Shown piece after piece: positions 5,932 through 13,272 of a stretch of 16,184 nt of DNA; within the stretch, counting starts at the first letter, position 1; the number at the start of each line of letters is the position of its first letter. Where the stretch lies: positions 1-16,184 of the forward strand of contig CAYRGZ010000051.1 of the NCBI GenBank assembly GCA_964423785.1, in the 5' to 3' direction. The notes under the pieces were generated by a model. The model was given only the letters and a program-made list of their open reading frames with translations. It had not been told where the DNA came from and did not search any database. The DNA comes from S012-135 sp964423785. GTDB taxonomy: Bacteria > Desulfobacterota > Desulfobulbia > Desulfobulbales > S012-135. Made by a program: the position numbers and the translations under genes.

Positions 5932-8580
5932 TTAGCCGTGCCGGCCGAGCGAGCGTCCGACCACCTCGGCCACATCGCGGGACAACCCGGCGGTGCCGGC
6001 GATACGCTCCAGTTCGTCCCGCATCAGCTGCGCCCGGTTTTCGCCGTAGCGCTGAAAACGGCTGAAACAGGTGGCCAGGCGGGCCGCAGTCTGCGGGTTC
6101 AGAGGATCGAGGGCGAGAACCTGATCGGCGACGAACCGGTAACCGGAGCCGTCGGCAGCATGGAAGCAGACCGGATTGTTATGGGCGAAGGTGCCGATGA
6201 GCGCCCGCACCCGGTTGGGGTTGCGTAACGAGAAGGCGGGATGATTCATGAGGTCCTGGACGGTGGCCAGGGTATCGGGCAAGGGAGCGGAGGCCTGGAG
6301 GGCGAACCACTTGTCCAGCACCAGGGGGTCATCGTGCCAGCGACGGGCAAAGTCGGCCAGCACCTCTTGCCGCCAGGGATTTTTCGTATGGCAGAGTTGC
6401 CGCAGGGCGGCAAGGGTGTCGGTCATATTGTCGACTTCCCGATACTGGCGATGACAGAACGCCAGGCATGCCTCCTCTTCGGTGGCGGCCAGAACGGCGA
6501 GGCAGCGGTTCTTCAGGCGACGGCGGCCGGCGGCCACCGGATCGTAGCGGTAGGGGGCAGCATCGCAAAGCGCCTGGTACAGTTCCTCCAGTTGCCGCCG
6601 GTAGCGGCGGCCGAGTTCGCCAGCCAACCACTGCCGGGCCCAATGAATCTCTTCCACCGGGATGACGGCGAACCGTTCGGCGATATACTCCTCACTCGGC
6701 AGATCGAGGAGCAAGGCATGGTAGGTGCCGTCGTCGATGCGGGAATCGCCAAGCACCCTGCCCCACGCCCCGAGGAAATCCTCCAGCCCGGCGATGTCGG
6801 TCTTCCGGCCCTCTTCCACCAAACGGCAGATGACATCGGTGGCCAGTTGCTGGCCCGCCTCCCAGCGGTTGAAGGGATCGGGATCGTGGCTGAAGAGGAA
6901 GGCGTATTCCTCTGCCGGCCGCGGGTACTCCAGGATGACCGGAGCGGAGAAATCGCGCAGCAACGACAGCACGGGCTGCCGGTCGAGACCGGTGAAGGTG
7001 AAGGTCTGCCGGGCTCCATCGACTTCGAGCACCCGGGTAGTACGGGCGGCGGAGGCTGGCTCGCCATCGAGCCACACCGGCAACTCGGAACCGTCGTCGG
7101 CAAGCAGGCCGACGGCCACCGGGATCGGCACCGGCTGCTTGTCGGGCTGGCCCGGCGTGGGAGGTATCTGCTGTTCAAAGGTGCAATGCAGACGGCCACC
7201 GGCCGGGTCGAATTCCGTACTCACCCGCAACCTGGGGGTACCCGCCTGGTCGTACCAGCGCAGGAAGCTGGAGAGATCGCGGCCGCCCGCCTCGGACAAG
7301 GCGGCGAGAAAATCCTCGATGGTGGCGGCCCGGCCGTCGTGACGCTGCAGGTAGAGGCGCACGCCGGCCCGGAACCGATCGGCGCCGAGCACGGTATGAA
7401 GCATGCGGATGATCTCCGCCCCCTTTTCGTAGACGGTGACCGTGTAGAAATTGTTGATCTCCACGTACGATTGCGGCCGCACCGGATGGGCCAGGGGGCT
7501 TGCGTCCTCGCGGAACTGCAGGCGGCGCAGGAACTCGACGTCTTTGATCCTCTTCGTAGGCCGCGAGGTACGATCGGCGGTGAACTCCTGGTCTCGGAAG
7601 ACGGTGAGCCCCTCCTTGAGGCTGAGCTGGAACCAATCGCGGCAGGTGACCCGGTTACCGGTCCAGTTGTGGAAATATTCGTGGGCGATCACCGCCTCGA
7701 TGGCCTCGTAGTCGTCGTCCGTGGCGGTGTCGGGCCGGCACAACACGCACTTGGTGTTGAAGATGTTGAGCCCCTTGTTCTCCATCGCCCCCATGTTGAA
7801 ATCATCCACCGCCACGATCATGTACTGGTCGAGGTCGCATTCGAGGCCGTAGACCGCCTCGTCCCACGCCATGGCCCGCTTCAGGGAGGCCATGGCGTGG
7901 TGGCACTTATCCAGGTGGTGGTGATGAGTGTAGAGCTGCAGGCGGACGGTCCGGCCGGAGGGGGTGGTGTGGGTATCCTCGAGCAGGCCGAGGTCGCCGG
8001 CCACCATGGCGAACAGGTAGCTCGGCTTGGGAAAGGGGTCGTGCCAGACCACGTAATGACGGCCATCGGCGCACTCTTCGCCGCCGATCCGGTTGCCACC
8101 GGCGAGCAGCACGGGAAAACGTTTTTTGTCGGCGGTGATAACGGTGGTGAACACCGCCAGGACATCCGGCCGGTCCGGGTAAAAGGTGATCTTGCGGAAG
8201 CCTTCCGCCTCGCACTGGGTGCAGTAGATGTTCCCGGAGCGGTAGAGCCCTTCCAGGGAGGTATTGGAGTCCGGGTCGAGTTCAGTGGTCACGGAGAGCA
8301 GGAAACGGTCCGGCACATCCTCGATGACCAGGGTCTCGCCATCGACCCGGAAACGGTCCATGGCCAGGGGATCGTTGTCGAGCAGCAAGGCGACGAGGTG
8401 CAGATCTCGGCCGTAGAGGATGCAGGGCCCGTTACCCCCCACGGCCGGATTACGGCGCATCCGGAGTTCGGCGGTCACCAGGGTGCGGGACTCGTGCAGG
8501 TCGAAAAATATCTGGACCGCATCGACGAGAAAGGCTGGTGGCCGGTAGTCGGCAAGCAAAATCGGGTCATTCGTCGGCAT
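5932..8580 (-). CDS. pepN: Aminopeptidase N (M1 family zinc metallopeptidase)
   Basis: An 882-residue M1 aminopeptidase that removes N-terminal residues from peptides, probably cytoplasmic since no signal peptide is visible. GAMEN, which holds the substrate N-terminus, is at residues 264-268. The zinc motif HEYFH is at 300-304, and the third zinc ligand Glu323 comes exactly 18 residues after it (within LKEGLTVF). These positions are three residues later than in the Escherichia coli enzyme (recalled as 870 residues), so this is the bacterial PepN class over its full length. The ATG at 8580 lies inside the end of the upstream gene (14-bp overlap). No good ribosome site precedes it, so translation is probably coupled to the two-CW gene. 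The rest of the sequence looks intact. Confidence 0.97.
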   Translation of the reverse strand: MPTNDPILLADYRPPAFLVDAVQIFFDLHESRTLVTAELRMRRNPAVGGNGPCILYGRDLHLVALLLDNDPLAMDRFRVDGETLVIEDVPDRFLLSVTTELDPDSNTSLEGLYRSGNIYCTQCEAEGFRKITFYPDRPDVLAVFTTVITADKKRFPVLLAGGNRIGGEECADGRHYVVWHDPFPKPSYLFAMVAGDLGLLEDTHTTPSGRTVRLQLYTHHHHLDKCHHAMASLKRAMAWDEAVYGLECDLDQYMIVAVDDFNMGAMENKGLNIFNTKCVLCRPDTATDDDYEAIEAVIAHEYFHNWTGNRVTCRDWFQLSLKEGLTVFRDQEFTADRTSRPTKRIKDVEFLRRLQFREDASPLAHPVRPQSYVEINNFYTVTVYEKGAEIIRMLHTVLGADRFRAGVRLYLQRHDGRAATIEDFLAALSEAGGRDLSSFLRWYDQAGTPRLRVSTEFDPAGGRLHCTFEQQIPPTPGQPDKQPVPIPVAVGLLADDGSELPVWLDGEPASAARTTRVLEVDGARQTFTFTGLDRQPVLSLLRDFSAPVILEYPRPAEEYAFLFSHDPDPFNRWEAGQQLATDVICRLVEEGRKTDIAGLEDFLGAWGRVLGDSRIDDGTYHALLLDLPSEEYIAERFAVIPVEEIHWARQWLAGELGRRYRRQLEELYQALCDAAPYRYDPVAAGRRRLKNRCLAVLAATEEEACLAFCHRQYREVDNMTDTLAALRQLCHTKNPWRQEVLADFARRWHDDPLVLDKWFALQASAPLPDTLATVQDLMNHPAFSLRNPNRVRALIGTFAHNNPVCFHAADGSGYRFVADQVLALDPLNPQTAARLATCFSRFQRYGENRAQLMRDELERIAGTAGLSRDVAEVVGRSLGRHG

Positions 8581-9301
8581 GGTATGGGCTCACGGCCGTT
8601 TGTTTTTTCTTGCGTCTCAGGCGGTTGAGGATGGAGTCGATGCTCTCGAAGGTGAAGCCTTCCTCGTATTTTACCAGCTTGTAGAAATCGCAATCAAGGC
8701 AACTCCCCATCTTGGCGGCAAAGGAGCCCTGCACGGCACCTCCACACAGGGTGCCGGTGATCGCCCAGCAGGCGCGGCCGCCACAGTGACCGCCGTGCAG
8801 GCCGGAGGCCGCTTCTTCCGTCGCTGCGGGGCAGACGCCCTTGGACTCGACGTTGGCACCGCCCGGCTCCCGACCGCAACCCATGAACTCCCAGCAGTTC
8901 AGTTTCGGCAGGGTGATGTCCAGGGGATCGAAAACGGCCACCAGCTTGTCGCGGGTCACCGGCTTGTGGATGACCTGCGGATCGTCGACGGCCAGTTGGC
9001 TGAAACGGGAAGGAAAGTGATCGGCGGCGATCAGCACGGTACGTTCCGGTCCCACCTGGCGAAAGGCGGTGGCCATGAGCTGGACCGCCGCGTCGATCTG
9101 CGGATGGTTGTCCGGCGGCAGTCCGAGAAAGACGAGGTCACCGGATTCGAGCGGCGTCGATTCGAGGAGAGCGATTCCCTGGTGGTAATCGGTACACGAG
9201 GTGATGCGCCGGGTGAGGGGGCTCAGGAGAATGAGCAGGCGGCTGGCCTCGGAGATGGAGCAACAGACGATGATGATTTTGAGAGTATGGTTCCGTGCCA
9301 T
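8567..9301 (-). CDS. Degenerate receiver plus two-CW domain protein
   Basis: A 244-residue protein in two parts. Residues 7-128 follow a receiver-like pattern (hydrophobic strand, DLVFLGLP strand, IAAD, then HKP with Lys113). However, the acidic pair is replaced by Cys13-Cys14, the phosphoacceptor position by Gly60 and the Thr/Ser by Ala, so it should not be phosphorylated. Residues 134-217 are a cysteine-rich two-CW domain: NCWEFMGCGREPGG, GVCPAA, GRACWAITGTLC, then CLDCDFYKLV. Cysteines lie at 136, 142, 157, 173, 178, 186, 201 and 204. This domain occurs in delta-proteobacterial sensory proteins; its ligand is not known to me. ATG 9301 is supported by GAGGA eight bases upstream; the longer open frame reaches into the repeat region and is rejected. 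The stop overlaps pepN. Confidence 0.85.
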   Translation of the reverse strand: MARNHTLKIIIVCCSISEASRLLILLSPLTRRITSCTDYHQGIALLESTPLESGDLVFLGLPPDNHPQIDAAVQLMATAFRQVGPERTVLIAADHFPSRFSQLAVDDPQVIHKPVTRDKLVAVFDPLDITLPKLNCWEFMGCGREPGGANVESKGVCPAATEEAASGLHGGHCGGRACWAITGTLCGGAVQGSFAAKMGSCLDCDFYKLVKYEEGFTFESIDSILNRLRRKKKQTAVSPYHADE

Positions 9302-9387
9302 CGTGATGTCCTCGACGAGTTGGCAACGGCGCCGTCTTGCCTGCGACACCGTGCCCCTTGTGGTTTTTGTCGGTCGGCGGTATAGGT

Positions 9388-9428
9388 AGTATAAGTGATA
9401 TCCGGCTACCGGCGGTTTCGCCGGTAGC
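9388..9428 (-). promoter_or_regulatory. Candidate promoter with palindromic operator for the two-CW gene
   Basis: On the minus strand a TATACT -10-like hexamer (9393-9388, 5 of 6) lies about 90 bp before the two-CW start. No -35 hexamer occurs at 17 bp. That position is instead occupied by a perfect palindrome, GCTACCGGCG (9405-9414), loop GTTT, and CGCCGGTAGC (9419-9428). No T-tract follows the hairpin on either strand, so a terminator role is unlikely. An activator or repressor site is inferred. Confidence 0.35.
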
Positions 9429-9436
9429 GACAAAAC

Positions 9437-9539
9437 TGATGAACCTGTAAAAACTCGCAGTCGGTGCAGGCCTGACACGATAATTCAACGGGTTACACAC
9501 CGTGAACTCGATGGAATCGTATTTTTTACGATTCCATCA
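9437..9539 (+). mobile_element. MITE-like 103-bp repeat, copy A
   Basis: The first of three 103-bp repeats in the same orientation. The ends are imperfect inverted repeats: TGATGAACCTGTAAAAA against TGATGGAATCGTAAAAA read from the other end (13 of 17 identical). The right third forms a 12-bp perfect hairpin (arms 9510-9521 and 9527-9538, loop TTTTT). The 7-mer CAAAACT flanks it at 9431-9437 and 9538-9544, overlapping the element ends, which looks like a target duplication. It contains no open frame of note. By hand alignment it differs from the other copies at 12 to 13 positions. Confidence 0.8.
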
Positions 9540-9626
9540 AAACTAAATAAACAGGAGAGCGGCCACGGCGCAAGGAAAACTCGATGCAGGGACCGATGGC
9601 GTAACGTGTCGCGTGCCATCAACAAC
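9540..9626. other. Spacer between two repeat copies
   Basis: An 87-bp non-coding stretch. Its end, GCCATCA (9615-9621), pairs perfectly with the first bases of copy B, TGATGGC (9627-9633), across a 5-base loop. Phrases such as ACTCGATG and GCCATCAA recall the right half of the repeat, so it may include a decayed copy. No gene or promoter was recognised. Confidence 0.4.
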
Positions 9627-9729
9627 TGATGGCCTCGTAAAAACTCGCAGGCGGTCCAGGTCTGACACGATAATTCAACGGGCTACAAAACGCGAACTCG
9701 ATGGAATCGCACTTTTTACGATTCCATCA
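9627..9729 (+). mobile_element. MITE-like 103-bp repeat, copy B
   Basis: The second copy, starting exactly 190 bp after copy A. Its terminal inverted repeats are the best preserved: TGATGGCCTCGTAAAAA against TGATGGAATCGTAAAAA, 15 of 17 identical. The subterminal hairpin has 10-bp arms GATGGAATCG (9700-9709) and CGATTCCATC (9719-9728). The flanks CATCAACAACT (9617-9627) and CATCAAAAACT (9725-9735) match at 10 of 11, a weaker duplication than in copies A and C. It ends 34 bp before the nudix start, so any promoter for that operon must lie in or upstream of this repeat. Confidence 0.8.
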
Positions 9730-9763
9730 AAAACTTGACCGTGGTCGATCCCGGGTCTTCTCC

Positions 9764-10252
9764 ATGCCTTATACCCCCATCGTCGGCGTACTCGGCTACG
9801 TTCTTTCCCCCGACCGCAAGCACACCCTGCTCATCCATCGCAACCGGCGGGCCGGGGACCAGCATCTCGGCAAGTATAACGGCCTCGGCGGCAAGATGCG
9901 GCCCGACGAGGATATTGTCGGCTGCCTGCGGCGCGAGGTGCGCGAGGAGGCGGGACTCGAATGCGACACCATCGTCCTGCGCGGCACCATCAACTGGACC
10001 GGCTTCGGCCCCAACGGCGAGAACTGGCTCGGCTTCATCTTCCGCATCGATCGGTTCCACGGTACCTGGCGCTCGGCCTGCGACGAGGGTACGCTGGGTT
10101 GGTATCCGGTGGCCGAACTGCACCGGCTGCCCATGTGGGAGGGAGACCGGTATTTCCTCCCCATGGTGTTCGACGACGACCCGCGGATCTTTCACGGCTA
10201 CATGCCGTACGCTGACGGCCGGCCGGTTGGCTGGCATTACGAACGCCTTTAG
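9764..10252 (+). CDS. MTH1-like nudix hydrolase (probable oxidised-nucleotide pyrophosphatase)
   Basis: A 162-residue nudix hydrolase. The nudix box is complete: Gly43, Glu49, Arg57-Glu58, Glu61-Glu62 and Gly64-Leu65 within GGKMRPDED through REVREEAGL, which binds the catalytic metal. The fold around it resembles the MTH1/MutT sanitising enzymes: KYNGLGGK before the box and PMWEGDRYFLPM (123-134), followed by IFHGYM, as in the purine-recognition end of MTH1. A likely role is hydrolysis of 8-oxo-dGTP or related oxidised nucleotides, though substrate cannot be proven from sequence. The frame is open further upstream into copy B of the repeat, but the ATG at 9764 begins the conserved domain. No ribosome site is obvious. 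The next gene starts 14 bp after the stop, suggesting an operon. Confidence 0.9.
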   Translation: MPYTPIVGVLGYVLSPDRKHTLLIHRNRRAGDQHLGKYNGLGGKMRPDEDIVGCLRREVREEAGLECDTIVLRGTINWTGFGPNGENWLGFIFRIDRFHGTWRSACDEGTLGWYPVAELHRLPMWEGDRYFLPMVFDDDPRIFHGYMPYADGRPVGWHYERL

Positions 10253-10266
10253 CTCTTCTGTGAACG

Positions 10267-11919
10267 ATGAAAACGATCAACCACCTGCTTGCCGTCAGCT
10301 GCACCCGACACGCGGAACGTCCGGCCATGGGCGTGGCGTTCGAAACGCCGATTTCCTACGCCGAAATGGAGGCGACCGTCCGCCGGCTGGCCGGCGCATT
10401 GCTCGCCGCCGGCGTACGCAAGGGAGAACGGGTGGCCATCCTGGCAGAAAATTCCCCGCAATGGGGCATGGCCTATCTCGCCACCGTTCGCATCGGCGGC
10501 GTCACCGTGCCCATCCTGCCGGATTTTCCGGAAAGCGATGTCCGGCACATCATCGCCACCTCTCGCCCCCGCGTGCTTTTTACCAGCAGCCGCCAATTCG
10601 AAAAGATCGTCGAACTCGATCGCGATCTCCCCAAGCATGTGGTGCTCCTGGACGACACCACCATCCGCAACGCCCCGATTCCGGTGGGCAGCCTGGAGGA
10701 TTTCGTCGCCGACGTCCCGGACCCCGGCGACAAGCTCGCCTCCCTGGCCGGCTCGGTCAAACCGGACGACATGGCATCCCTCATCTTCACCTCCGGAACC
10801 TCGGGCCATTCCAAGGCGGTGATGCTCTCGCACGCCAACCTGGTCAGCAACGTAGAGGCGGCCCTGCAGGCGGTGTCGGTGGAGCCCGGCATGGTCTTCT
10901 TGTCCCTGCTTCCTCTTTCCCATGCCTACGAGTTTACCTGCGGCTTTCTCTCGCCGCTCGCCTGCGGCGGCCGCATCGTCTATGCCGGAGCGCGGCCGAC
11001 CCCGACCATCCTCCAGAAGATCTGCCGGCACGAGCGGCCGCAGGCCATCTGCGTGGTGCCCATGATCCTCGAGAAAATTTACAAAAAACGGCTCCAGCCG
11101 GAGCTGCGGCGCAACCACCTTCTGCGGATCGGGCTGCGGATCCCCGGCCTGCGGCGGCGGATCTACCAATCCATCGGCCGGCGGTTGGTGGAGTTCTTTG
11201 GCGGCAAACTGCAGGTGATGGCCATCGGCGGGGCGCCGCTGAATCGGGAGGTGGAAGACTTCCTGCGCCGGGTGGAATTCCCCTTCCTGGTGGGATACGG
11301 GCTGACCGAGACGGCACCGTTGGTGGCGGCCGGCCCCTTCGGGGATACCACCATCGCCCCGGGATCGTGCGGGAAACCGGTACCCGGTGTCAAGGTCAAG
11401 ATCGTCAACCCGGACCGGCAAACCGGGGCCGGCGAGATCTTTGTGAAAGGGCCCAACGTCATGCTGGGCTATTACGAGAACCGCCAGCTCACCCAGGAGA
11501 CCATCGACGAGGACGGCTGGCTGGCCACCGGCGACCTCGGCTACTTCGATGCGGCGGGCAACCTGTTCGTGGTCGGCCGCTCCAAGAGCGTCATCGTCCT
11601 GTCGCACGGCGAAAACATCTATCCCGAGGCCATCGAGGACCGGCTGCTCGCCCATCCGCTGGTGGCGGAATGCCTGGTGGTCGGCCGTAAGGACCGGCTC
11701 GAGGCCCTGATCTATCCGGACTATGATTATGTCGATCAGGAGACCTCCGGTAAGAGCGAGACGGAACGGCAAGGATTCGTAACCGGCGAACTGGAGGCCC
11801 TGCGCCGGGCGGTCAACGCCGAACTGCCGCTCTACTCCCAGATCGCCCGCATCGTCGAGCGGCCCGAACCCTTCATCAAGACCGCCACCCAAAAGATCAA
11901 ACGGTTCCTGTATGTCTGA
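10267..11919 (+). CDS. AMP-forming acyl-CoA synthetase (long-chain fatty acid-CoA ligase type)
   Basis: A 550-residue adenylate-forming enzyme that activates a carboxylic acid, probably a fatty acid, to acyl-AMP and then acyl-CoA. The ATP loop is LIFTSGTSGHSKAVMLSH (172-189), with Ala where Gly is usual after the lysine. YGLTETAP is at 344-351, GWLATGDLGY at 417-426, and GRSKSVIVLSHGENIYPEAIE at 437-457. The C-terminal lysine motif is IKTATQKIKR, with Lys543 the likely catalytic residue. The length and the insert around 490-515 fit the long-chain ligase group, but chain length cannot be read. ATG at 10267 lies 14 bp after the nudix stop without a clear ribosome site. The stop overlaps the next start by 8 bp, so the three genes probably form one transcript. 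Confidence 0.92.
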   Translation: MKTINHLLAVSCTRHAERPAMGVAFETPISYAEMEATVRRLAGALLAAGVRKGERVAILAENSPQWGMAYLATVRIGGVTVPILPDFPESDVRHIIATSRPRVLFTSSRQFEKIVELDRDLPKHVVLLDDTTIRNAPIPVGSLEDFVADVPDPGDKLASLAGSVKPDDMASLIFTSGTSGHSKAVMLSHANLVSNVEAALQAVSVEPGMVFLSLLPLSHAYEFTCGFLSPLACGGRIVYAGARPTPTILQKICRHERPQAICVVPMILEKIYKKRLQPELRRNHLLRIGLRIPGLRRRIYQSIGRRLVEFFGGKLQVMAIGGAPLNREVEDFLRRVEFPFLVGYGLTETAPLVAAGPFGDTTIAPGSCGKPVPGVKVKIVNPDRQTGAGEIFVKGPNVMLGYYENRQLTQETIDEDGWLATGDLGYFDAAGNLFVVGRSKSVIVLSHGENIYPEAIEDRLLAHPLVAECLVVGRKDRLEALIYPDYDYVDQETSGKSETERQGFVTGELEALRRAVNAELPLYSQIARIVERPEPFIKTATQKIKRFLYV

Positions 11920-13099
11920 CTCCCTTTCTCGTGCCTCAAAAGACGTGACCGAGGTGCGGCTGGCCGACGGCCGCCGGGTGATTCTCGTCGGCACCGCTCA
12001 CATCTCGGCCCGGTCGCGGGATCTCGTTCGAGAGGTGATCGAGACAGAGCGGCCGGATTGTGTCTGCGTCGAGCTGGACGAACGGCGCTATAGCGCACTG
12101 ACCCAGGGCCAGCGTTGGGAGAACCTCAATCTCAAGGAGGTGATCTACAAGAAACAGCTCAGCACCCTGCTCGCTAATCTCATCCTGGCCGGTTACCAGA
12201 AGAAACTCGGCGACCAGCTCGGCATGCGGCCCGGCGCCGAACTGGTCGAAGCGGCCCTGGTGGCCGAACGGCGCGGGATTCCCCTCGCTTTGTGCGACCG
12301 CGACATCCGCATCACCATGCGCCGAGCCTGGCACGCCATCCCTTTCTGGCGCAAGGGGATGCTGCTCGCCACCCTGCTTGCCAGCCTCTTCGACCGTACC
12401 GAAATCACGGAAGAGAAACTGGCCGAGTTGCGCCAAAGCGATGTGATTTCCGAATTGATGCGCGAAATGGGCGAGGCGATGCCGGAACTCAAAACGGTGC
12501 TCATCGACGAACGCGATACCTATCTCGCCGAGAAGATCAAGGCGGCCGAGGGCAAAACCATCGTCGCCGTGGTCGGCGCCGGCCACGTGGCCGGTATCGT
12601 CCAGGCCCTCCAGGAAGACCGCGCCGCCATGATGGCCGAACTCGAAACGATCCCGCCGGTCTCCCCCGCCTGGAAGACGATAGGCTGGTTGATCCCGGCC
12701 GCCATTGTCGGGGCGCTCGTTGTCATCGCCTGGACCAAGGGCGGCGGGGTGGCGTACGACAATCTCATTTACTGGATCCTTGCCAACGGCATTCCAAGCG
12801 CCTGCGGCGCGCTCCTCGCCCTAGCCCATCCCCTGACGATCCTGGCCGCCTTTGCCGCGGCGCCGGTCACCAGCCTGACCCCGGTGATCGGCGCCGGCTA
12901 CGTCACCGCCTTCGTCCAGGTGCTGACCCAGCCTCCCCTGGTCGGTGAGTTCGAGACCGTGCTCGACGACATGAACAGTGTCAGGGGTTGGTGGCGCAAC
13001 CGCCTGCTCAAGGTCTTTCTCGCCTTCCTCTTGCCCGGCATCGGCTCGATGATCGGCACCTGGATCGGCGGCGTCGAAATCTTTTCCAACGTTCTTTGA
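11912..13099 (+). CDS. TraB/PrgY (GumN)-family membrane protein
   Basis: A 395-residue TraB-family protein. The N-terminal domain holds the family motifs: GTAHIS (27-32), VCVELDERRY (51-60, with Glu54), ERDTYLAEKI (200-209) and VGAGHVAGI (221-229). These histidine and glutamate residues are thought to form a metal-dependent, peptidase-like site. The C-terminal third is hydrophobic, with probable membrane helices near 257-274, 286-318, 323-338 and 366-386. Enterococcal TraB and PrgY limit peptide pheromone activity; the role in Gram-negative bacteria is unknown to me. The start overlaps the acyl-CoA synthetase stop by 8 bp, so translation is probably coupled. There is no sign of damage. Confidence 0.9.
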   Translation: MSDSLSRASKDVTEVRLADGRRVILVGTAHISARSRDLVREVIETERPDCVCVELDERRYSALTQGQRWENLNLKEVIYKKQLSTLLANLILAGYQKKLGDQLGMRPGAELVEAALVAERRGIPLALCDRDIRITMRRAWHAIPFWRKGMLLATLLASLFDRTEITEEKLAELRQSDVISELMREMGEAMPELKTVLIDERDTYLAEKIKAAEGKTIVAVVGAGHVAGIVQALQEDRAAMMAELETIPPVSPAWKTIGWLIPAAIVGALVVIAWTKGGGVAYDNLIYWILANGIPSACGALLALAHPLTILAAFAAAPVTSLTPVIGAGYVTAFVQVLTQPPLVGEFETVLDDMNSVRGWWRNRLLKVFLAFLLPGIGSMIGTWIGGVEIFSNVL

Positions 13100-13182
13100 C
13101 TCCCTCCTCACCAGGTCGGCCGAAGCCGGTCTCCCCTCGACGACCTGTTACCCGACCGGGACTAATCCTTCCGAAACGCTCC

Positions 13183-13219
13183 TTGACTTGAAAAAATATT
13201 CATATTAAAATCCATTCAT
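13183..13219 (+). promoter_or_regulatory. Sigma-70 promoter and candidate ArsR operator
   Basis: TTGACT (13183-13188), a 17-bp spacer and TAAAAT (13206-13211) match the -35 and -10 consensus at 5 of 6 each, about 60 bp before arsR. The region is strikingly A/T-rich in a GC-rich genome. ATTCAT occurs twice (13198-13203 and 13214-13219), 16 bp apart, bracketing the -10. This is where an ArsR-family repressor would be expected to bind. Promoter confidence is good; the operator assignment is inferred. Confidence 0.7.
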
Positions 13220-13272
13220 TGCACGCACTGGATGGCTTCTCCGACCACTCTCTTTCCCGAAAGGACAATTTC

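Noticed and set aside
4392..5975. A 527-codon minus-strand frame opposite the kinase and regulator
   Set aside because: Antisense to two well-supported genes, with no motif or ribosome site.
6241..8628. A 795-codon open frame on the plus strand opposite pepN
   Set aside because: It lies antisense to a complete M1 aminopeptidase, its translation is low-complexity Gly/Val/Glu/His-rich with no domain, and such frames are expected opposite GC-rich genes.
9437..9729. Copies A and B considered as a CRISPR array or tandem repeat
   Set aside because: Only two units, 103 bp each with terminal inverted repeats and an 87-bp spacer; a third unit lies 4 kb away. This fits a transposable repeat, not CRISPR.
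10249..11994. A 581-codon minus-strand frame opposite the acyl-CoA synthetase
   Set aside because: Same antisense artefact; no recognisable motif and it spans two unrelated gene boundaries.
13112..13147. CAGGTCG ... CGACCTG inverted repeat after the TraB-family gene
   Set aside because: A 7-bp stem with a 22-base loop and no T-tract; not enough to call a terminator.
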